A stretch of 64,000 nucleotides of DNA, taken from Mytilus galloprovincialis. Lineage: Eukaryota; Mollusca; Bivalvia; Mytilida; Mytilidae. The notes under the pieces are model-generated. The model was given only the letters and a program-made list of their open reading frames with translations. It was not told the DNA's origin and ran no database searches. The stretch spans positions 68,167,261 through 68,231,260 of the forward strand of contig NC_134845.1 of the NCBI RefSeq assembly GCF_965363235.1, in the 5' to 3' direction. Positions 11,401 through 20,400 of this stretch are shown piece by piece. A program made the position numbers and the translations under genes. The stretch's first letter is position 1, and every line of letters begins with the position of its first letter.

Positions 11401-14400
11401 GCTTGGTACATGACATTTAAAATTAAACACATTTTTTAATCAAACATATTATTACTTCCATTGATCATCTTGTTTTAGTTTAAATGTTATATACATTATG
11501 TATATATATACACCTGACAAAAAGTATTGCAACACTTCCATTGAAAACAATGTAAAATGAAATAATTGTAGATTGTGTATAATTTGAGTTTTACTAAATA
11601 CTTTTAATCCTTTTACAGTTTAAAATTAAATTTGTGTTATCAACTTACATTTCAGGCAAAAATTAAGACTAGATAGATGCATCATTAGAGCTGTACTGAA
11701 AAGTTATTCAAGCTGTGTCTTGTCTTTTATACCGACATTTATAAAAGTTATTTTTACAGCAAATTAAACATTTGATACAGAAAACGTGTGTTCAACAAGG
11801 CATTTCAAACAGTTCTGAGTGAGTTTAATGCATGAAAAAATCTGTATTTATTGCAGAACTAACGTTTTGGAAAAATGATTCCTGCAAAATTTGCATTTTC
11901 TTTGAAAAAAGCGAAAAACTATTTCCATGCGGCTGTTATGTCTTATCCATGAAGCATTAATATTGAATGAAAAGTAAGTTAGTACCATGAATTCAATTTT
12001 AAAACATAAGTGGATTAAAAGAATTTGGTAAAACGCAAATCATACACATTCTATAATCATGTCATTTAATCTCTGTCTAATGTCTGTCTAATCTTTTAAT
12101 TACCAAACGTGACTTATTCCCGATTGTGACTGTTTTGCCGAGTGTGAACTCGCATTACTATAAGACGTGGTACGGTACTTATACATCCCATATTCATGTA
12201 TTTAGTTTAAATGTTTAATGTTATATTTGTAATTCTCATCGGATTTTGTCAAATGTGTTGACGTCTTTTCTATTATATTTCTGTGTTATGGTAAAGAAAA
12301 TTAATCACCGCCTTCATTTATCAGATTTGATTTCGTTCAAAGTAATCAGTACGATAATTTACGTTTGAAGTTAGATTCATAACAAACCTGACATAGTTTT
12401 ATAATATAGTTAATTGCTACCTCAGTTTTATATTAATAAGAATTAAAATGTGCTTTGTTATTAAATGCAATATCAGTATTTAGTTCAAATATATAATCTT
12501 AAATTAATCCTAATTCTAATGACGTCATTTTTTCGTCATTTTTCATTTTTTGATGCTCTGTTTTACTAATTCTAATGACGTCATTTTTTCGTCATTTTTC
12601 AGTTTCAAATAGGACGTCACTTGGCGTAGAGGTTTAAACGTATTCGGATGTGTCTACTTTTGTGTTTCAAATGTCTGGTTATGTAAATGTATTTCAGTTG
12701 TTTCCTGTAATTAGTTAATACTTCAGCTTTATCATGCACATCTTTTGAATATTCATTTTATTAAATTTACTGTTTGCAAAAGTATAAATTACTCTAAATT
12801 ATAGGGATTTTCTGGTAACTTAACGGAAAACCCTTGCCGTTTTTGGCACAACCTTTTTGATCTTTTGGTCCTCGATGCTGTTCAACTTTGTACTCGTTTC
12901 GGCTTTCAAACTTTTGTATCTGTGCGTCACACATAGGTCTTGTGTGGACAAAATACACTTCTGGCGTATTAAAATTTTGAACTTGTTGCCTTTTGTTGGC
13001 TGTTGTTCGTGTGATTCTTTGTCTATTGTGTTCTCCAATTTATTTATATTGTAGTCCTGTGTTGTCATTTTGATGTTATATTTCACATGGCCATAAAAGT
13101 GCGAGGTTTGGCATGCCACAAAACCAGGTTCAACCCACCATTTTTTCCTTTAAAAATGCCCTGTACCAAGTCAGGAATATGGTCATTGTTATATTATAGT
13201 TCGTTTCTGTGTGTATTACATTATAACGTTGTGTCGTTTGTTTTCTCTTATTTTTTAGTGTAAATTCACATTGCGATAAGACGTGTCACGGTACTTGTCT
13301 ATCCCAAATTCATGTATTTGGTTTTGATGTTATATATATATGTTATATTTGTTATTCTCGTGTGATTTTGTCTATATGTGTTACATTTTAGTGTTATGTC
13401 GTTGTTCTCCTCTTATATTTAATGCGTTTCCCTCGGTTTTAGTTTGTTATCCCGATTTTGTTTTTTGTCCATGGATTTATGAGTTTTGAACAGCGGTATA
13501 CTACTGTTGCCTTTATTTAACATTGTTTTAAAGGAAGTGTTACAATACTTTATTCAAGGTGTATTTATATGTATGTATAACAAATCTTAATTGATAAACC
13601 ACAATAGATATTTACAAAAAACATGTCAAAGGTGGTAATGAGTAGGTTGGTTACGGTTCAAACTTGGTCGATCATGGTTCAGAATGGTTAACAATCATGT
13701 TATTGTTTCTACTGCAAAACAGATGAATGTAGATATAAGTTATAAACATGTTAATGAGACGAAAATAGTTTTAATTAAGAGGTATATGCACTTTTCAAAC
13801 GAAAATCTTTTACAGAATGTTACAGTGAAATATGAACATAGTTTACATTTAAGGATATTTTCAAAATAGAGACTGTGCTAAATAGTGTGAAGATTTGTAA
13901 AATAAGAAAGCACCTCACACAAATGAGGATTAATGCTTGAAAAAAAACGTTATTGAGCAGTATCGTTATAACGATAAGTAATGCTAGATTCGGCATAAAA
14001 ACTTGCACACAGAAAATGGATTTATTTAGCCTCCGTCCTTTTGAACATGAAAAAATATGCAACACTGCGGCTTTGATTTGTAAGAATATTTTTACAATTA
14101 GAAAAACAACTGCAGTAGTTTAATGTATACTACCATCAGTTTTATCATGATTGGTTTTTTTTACTTCTGTCTATTTATGATAATAATATGTAACAGGTCC
14201 TGTATGGGCTGATAGTTGATTTGCTAAAGTTTTATTACTCGTATATGAGAGAAAGAGTTTCGGATCGGAATAGAGTAATGTTCAGGTTTCGCTAAGTGTA
14301 CTCACTTCTTATGTTAATGATCAGATAGATATAAATGAAATTTTGAGAAGTTTCCTAAGACGTGATTTTACTTGAGCTGAACAATACTATAAACTGCGTT

Positions 14401-17400
14401 TGTAATATCACAATCTTCACAGTAATAAAACCAACATTGAATTGTAATACATTCACCTTTAAATAATACCTTTGTGACGGCGATATTCATCAGCTCGTTT
14501 ATTGGAGGTTCCAATTTCCCCGGTGTTGTTATCACCCACTGTATATCATTGTCGTTGTACCCTAGTGGTCGTCTTATTAATTCTTTCACCAGTTTGTCTT
14601 TCATTTGATTGATAAAGCTAGATATCACATCGACTGCTTTCATTGTAACATTGTTTTGCCAAAAATCTTTTATCTTCAAATCTTCAATAGATGTAGCCTT
14701 TAACAAAACAGACAGGAAAAATATACCAAAGAAAGCAAATTGAAAAACAGTCTTAGGTAAACAGAACACATTATGACCAAAAATAAAAAAAAAAAACGAC
14801 GAAAACACGAACAACAATAATCATTGATATTACTGTTGTTAGTCTTGTAATTTTTTTTTGTGTTTGATTTTTTCGAGAACTGAGTTTAAATGGTATCTTT
14901 CACTTTTTTTTTTATATAAAACACATCACATAAAATCTGTGAACCCTATCAACAATCTGGGTTGAACCCGAAAGTTTGTATATGTGACGTAGGAATCAAT
15001 ATTGGTAAATTATGTATTTATGTAGTTAAGTCTGTTAACAGGGCTTTAATTAGATATTTACATAGCGTTAACCATACTGCCCTTCACAATGTGGGATGTT
15101 TTTTTTCAACTAACATTTAACGATTTCTTCTTTTACCTTGAGTTTGTAACATTCCACCATGACGTTTTTGAAAAAGAACCATTTTCCAGAATCTGATTCG
15201 CCTTGAATTCTGCTGACATGTTCCTCTGCTTCGTAACCAATGCTATGAACAGATGTGTCAGGTCTGAACAAAATCGCAGTGGAGGTTTTAAAACTGATAA
15301 CTCCCTTATCTCTTGCTTCCCAGTTGGAACAATATAGACCTACTCCCTCCAAAGCAAACCTATTACCCAAACAAAAGACATATCCTGAATGGGTGTATCC
15401 AATTTCTATTGCAGCAATAACTTCTTTTGTTATTTGTTTAGTCTGTAAAATGGTAAATAAAAAAACTGGTTCAAAGTAATATTTTGTATTGCAAATGAAA
15501 GATTTCTAAAGTTTTGGGTTTTAACTCGCCACAATCAGTTGTGCTTATTCAATAACATTTAAAACATAAAAAAATACAAAATTGCAACAATATACGAGAA
15601 AATTCAAACTGTTGGCTGATTGTTATTTCTCAAAATTGTTTTTTCTGTCTGATGTTAATCTCAAACTCGTTAGAAAAATAGTAGCAGGATACCACCTTAA
15701 ATGTTGTGCATAAGTATGCTTATGTTTATAATACTGTACTTCCGCTGTTGACCAATAAAGTAAATACAACTGGAATATAATGTAACCGATTTTTGCAAAC
15801 GTCGCTGCTCTTTAGATCTAAATTCATATGGACAGAAACTGGTGTTGGTAATGGATTAATATTACTGCTCGGCTTTGTTTTTCAGTTAAAAAAATAGTTT
15901 ATCTCATTATTTCATAAATTTAAAAACGTTTAATCTACAATCTGTGACTATTCTAGAAATTATAGATATGTGAATGTAGTTGTCTGTTGCGTTTTTGTCA
16001 TATAAAAGTGGATATTAATGATGAATATATGTATGCACATATTTTTTAATCTCTACTTCTTCCCACAAACAGTAAGAATTGCGTTGATAACATAAAGAAC
16101 AAATATTGTTGAGCAAAAGGCAGAACAGTGTATCTGTTTTAACGAGTAAAATATACCTTCAAACTGCTTGTTTGTTGAGGAAGGTTTTTAGTTGTAAATA
16201 CGACTGACGGTTTTGGTGCAGTTATGATCTTGTGCGGTCTTGCTGTGGTTCCTTCTGCAAAGACTAGATTAAACAAAGACAATGGTTAGTCATCAAAACT
16301 GATATACTGGCCCAATTCAGCAACACGTTATTCAGAAGATATAGTTAGTTGCTGGCAATAATGTTTGTTTTAGTTCCTTTTTGTTTTGTATTAACATGTC
16401 TAAATCGTGCTGTTGGTTTTGTTTTTATTTTTAATTGTTATACATTATGATAAGCCCGGCTTCATTTGTAGACTATTTGGTGAGGGTATTAGTTTGTAAC
16501 ACGGAATTGTTTTCTCTTTATAGCGGTATACTTCTGTACATATGCCTTTATCGCTCCTATTTGTGGGCCGTACGGTAGTCTTTTAACTGCTTAAGGTAAC
16601 AGGTACGTAAATGGCTTGTCCTGCGATTTTTAAAAGAAATTGTATGCACGTAGAACTTATTGAAAGATAATGAAAAATCGAAAAATTTAAGTTGGTCACC
16701 GATCTAATTTCCGAGTTCCCTCCAGGCATTTGAAAATGGTAATGAAACAACATAAAGTACATAGACATAACGTCAAATTTGAACCAAAAATAAGAAATTC
16801 CAAGATTTATTTATTCTGTAGTTTAAACCAATCCTACGATTTTTCTATAAAAATGAAATGTTTTTAAGGTATTATTTTCCTTTCTTTTGATATATAATTT
16901 TCATGGGGTTACCGAACTCCTTTTTCATATATCAGCCGTTGAAAGAGTGTTGTTGATGGGAAAAGAGAGGAAAATCATGACGTCGCCGAAAGGATTACGC
17001 AAAGTCAAGGCTATTTCAGCAAAATTGTAAAGACAACTACTGTCTCATTTTAATTTGTTTGGCTATTCAAATGCGCTGTAGAGCATATTATCCTGGAAAA
17101 AGGATTGATTACCTATTATTGTTTTTTTCAGTGATTATACGAGGTCCTAAGTATTTATAACATATTTCTGGAAAGATTAAAAACACAATGTTTAAGAACA
17201 TATGTTTATAAACTTATTGAACAGAAACAATAAAATATCTATCATTAATATAGATTCTCCGAATGAAGAGATACATTTAATGTTCACATATTCGACCACA
17301 ATATTGCTGCTTCACAATATTGGAGGCGAAATATACCGCGCAACGGGAAATTGAAACTTATAAGCCGAAAACATACTGACAATGTCTTGTGAAAAAAAAA

Positions 17401-20400
17401 ACGAAAAACGACCAAAGGACAAATAAATGGGGAAATGTGTCCATGGGATGCGCCCGCTTGCATATGATGTTATAAAGTGATATTACTAAAAAAAACTTTA
17501 AAAGTGAAGCCACCAAAATTTCAACTAGATCTGTGATTTTTTTTTGGTAATCAGCATTGTGTATGAGTCTTCTAACATTTGGCTGAGGCAAACTAAAGTT
17601 AGAGAACTGAAACCAATTCTGGACGGTACGACGGACGGACAGACGGACAAGTGTTAAAAGTAATGCCCCCTCTCCTGCGGCGTGTGCATAAAAAATCACC
17701 ACATTTAACTTTTAATCCTCCGATAGTTGCAGGAGGTCATGCATATAAAATATATAAAATTATGGTTCAATGACACGACAACACAACATAAACATGAACA
17801 CATACTTCGATCCAAATAGTACCGGTCATTTGCAAACTTAAGTAGTGTGTTTAATATGACATGAAAGGAGATGTGGGATGAATGTTAATTGTAGGCAAAA
17901 GACCAACAAAAAGAATATTTCAAAGTTTGTTGCATATTATCCCTACTTTTTTCTCCATCGTTGGTTTTGTTCCGTTATTATAGTGCGGACTGTGCATAGA
18001 TGTGAATATCTAAAAACAAATGTATATAAATTTCAACTTATTTATCTTTTTGTTATTCGGCTTCACCGCGGTTGACAATGTTTTCTCGGGATACCAATCT
18101 GCTCTATCCCCCACTCAGCTATGTGTTGTTATAAATTGTTCAACATAGACTTTGAACACACTTTACATGACGTTCAGATAAATGTATCCAGTCTAGATTT
18201 TGTGAGCTGTAGTGATCAAGCTTACAATGTACTGAATAGAAAAGCTGCGTGTGATTTTGAAGAACCGTCTTCGAGGGATTTTAACGTATGTATTAGATGT
18301 TGCAGAGATTGGAAATCGCCAACAGCTTTAGGACCTCGTAATTTATGCCAACAATATTCCTGTTAGTAGTTTTGCGAAAATTGAGAAGAAATACGTAAAG
18401 CAAAAATAAAAATAAAACTCTAATTCTATTTTTTATAGCAGCATTTGCACATGTATAAATATATAAACAGTATCAACTGAAATCGAAATAACTGTAATTC
18501 CGAAATTTTGCGCAATTTGAAATGAATTGATTGATGCAGGCAGACATTTCTATATGTTCAGTATAATATATATATACTTTGCTAATTATTTTATTTTTGA
18601 AGTGGCGGTAAAGCCGTAATTTTCAATCAGCGGATCTATATTTTTCCCTGCCGCTTTTTCATGCTGGGAGCTTGTAATTCAAAATGTTCCATTCAATTCA
18701 AATTGACGGAAAAGCAACGTGTATTCATTTCTTTTAAATTTTCGTTCATTTTGAAAGACAGTTTTACTTCAGAGTTCCCGTTTGTTCATGCGGAAGGCCC
18801 CATCACAATAGTATAGTCATTAAGATTCTCGTTCAAGTTTATTGTCACTTTCTCTTTGCTTACCCGTCTGAAGTAATTTCCGACATAATATTTTACAAAT
18901 TTCATGTCACACAGAAAGCAATTAAATTAATAAAACTCTTTTGCTTTTTAATATTTTTTTACTATAAATTATTTGTTTTAAAATAGCATTAGTACTTTCA
19001 TTTTCAAATTCTATTTATAGACCATATCGCGGACGTGAAAGAAAGCACTGTAAAGAAAGATTTATGTTTATATTTATATGAGAAAATGGTTATATAACAG
19101 TTATAACAGGAATATCAAATTAAAAAATATTAGTATTAACCTCTTTTTGTGTGTCGAAGATTGAATACGTCCTAGCCGTTTTCACTCACGTTGACAGTTG
19201 TTTTGGGAAAATTTATTTCTTTGAATGCAAATGACTGAATGCGGCAAGTCCGTGACAAAGTTTGCTATGGAATTTCAGTAAATAATATGACAATATATAG
19301 TGTAAGCTTTAATTTGTTATTGTGGGAGTTTACGTTTGTAATGCATGTACGTGTTTATGATATTCTTATCATTATATACTACATTTCGTTTTCACGTCAC
19401 ATATCAACATTCCCGATTTTTTAAGTCTCTGATCTTTGCCGATTACCGGAGTATTATAGTAAGGGAATCAGTAAGTGCATGTAAGGACAGTTACCCTAAG
19501 GTATTTATAACAAAACAGTTCCGAGATCCATTCTTTGTATTTTAAACAGTTTTGTAGAAACATAATTTTTATGCAAGCTTTAAGTTGGTCAGCTATTTTG
19601 TAAAGGACAGTACTGAAACCCTTCGGCCATCACGACATGCCAAGTTTCTTTCATTTTCATGGGAGGAAAGCACTGTTTAAATGTTACAAGATTTTTCATT
19701 TTCAATTTTTCAATTTAGCTATATTTTGATGAAATCATTTAATACTCTTCCAACAAATTGACCATTATTCAGACGAAGCGGAATATATTCCGACATCTTA
19801 CTTTAACCTATAATGGTTTACGTTTTAAATTGTTATTTGTATGGAGAGTTGTCTCATTGGCACTCACACCACATCTTCCTATATCTATCTTGAAAATATT
19901 TGTTCTGGTGTACGGGAGATAACTCCCATAGCAACAAACGCCGATTTTCCCGTTTTCCGCTAGAGGCGTTCATTTACGTACCTCTCACCTTAAATCAATG
20001 TCATTTGAAAAGCTGTTAAATAAGCCATCACATCACGTCTCTTATTTTATAGACTGAAGAATTTAATTGCCAACTTGCATATGCGAATTTTATTATACAG
20101 AAACCTCACCATGATATTACACCTATAAAATAAATGCATTCGATTCTTACAACTACGTCGTGCAAAGTATTCATATACACAAAATGCATTTTACGTCAAT
20201 TATATAGTGGGATAATTTTTCTGAAAGATAAACATTACCTGAAGATTGTCTTTCTTTTCATGAAGGTGTTTGTTTGTAACTACCACTGACGGTTTTGGTT
20301 CGTTTCGTAAATTTGTACGGTCTAGCTGCTCCTGCAAATAAATAATGAAAATTGTTAGAGGTTTAAATGAACCCTGTGATCTTTGCTGTCGTGTAAAAGT

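Larger units (their letters stand above)
16595..19989. mobile_element. 3.4-kb DNA transposon with TTAA target duplication (non-autonomous)
   Basis: The left end GGTAACAGGTACGTAAATG and the right end, read inward, GGTGAGAGGTACGTAAATG are 19-bp inverted repeats, each bordered by TTAA (16591-16594 and 19990-19993). The sister unit of the surrounding duplication has a single TTAA at 21508-21511 and runs straight on, giving an empty site. TTAA duplications are typical of piggyBac and Kolobok elements; the GG-start ends do not decide between them. No transposase frame is visible. Repeats R7, R6 and R2 lie inside, so it is composite. Confidence 0.8.

Noticed and set aside
14698-14817. Hydrophobic start resembling a signal peptide in front of the MKAVDV exon
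   Set aside because: The sequence before the gttttgttaaag acceptor is intron; the real preceding exon ends at 15137 in the right phase.
15255-15479. Plus-strand frame with a membrane-helix-like end (YPISIAAITSFVICLVCK)
   Set aside because: Antisense of the HSPA12-like phosphate-loop exon; the hydrophobic look comes from reverse-reading Glu/Ile codons.
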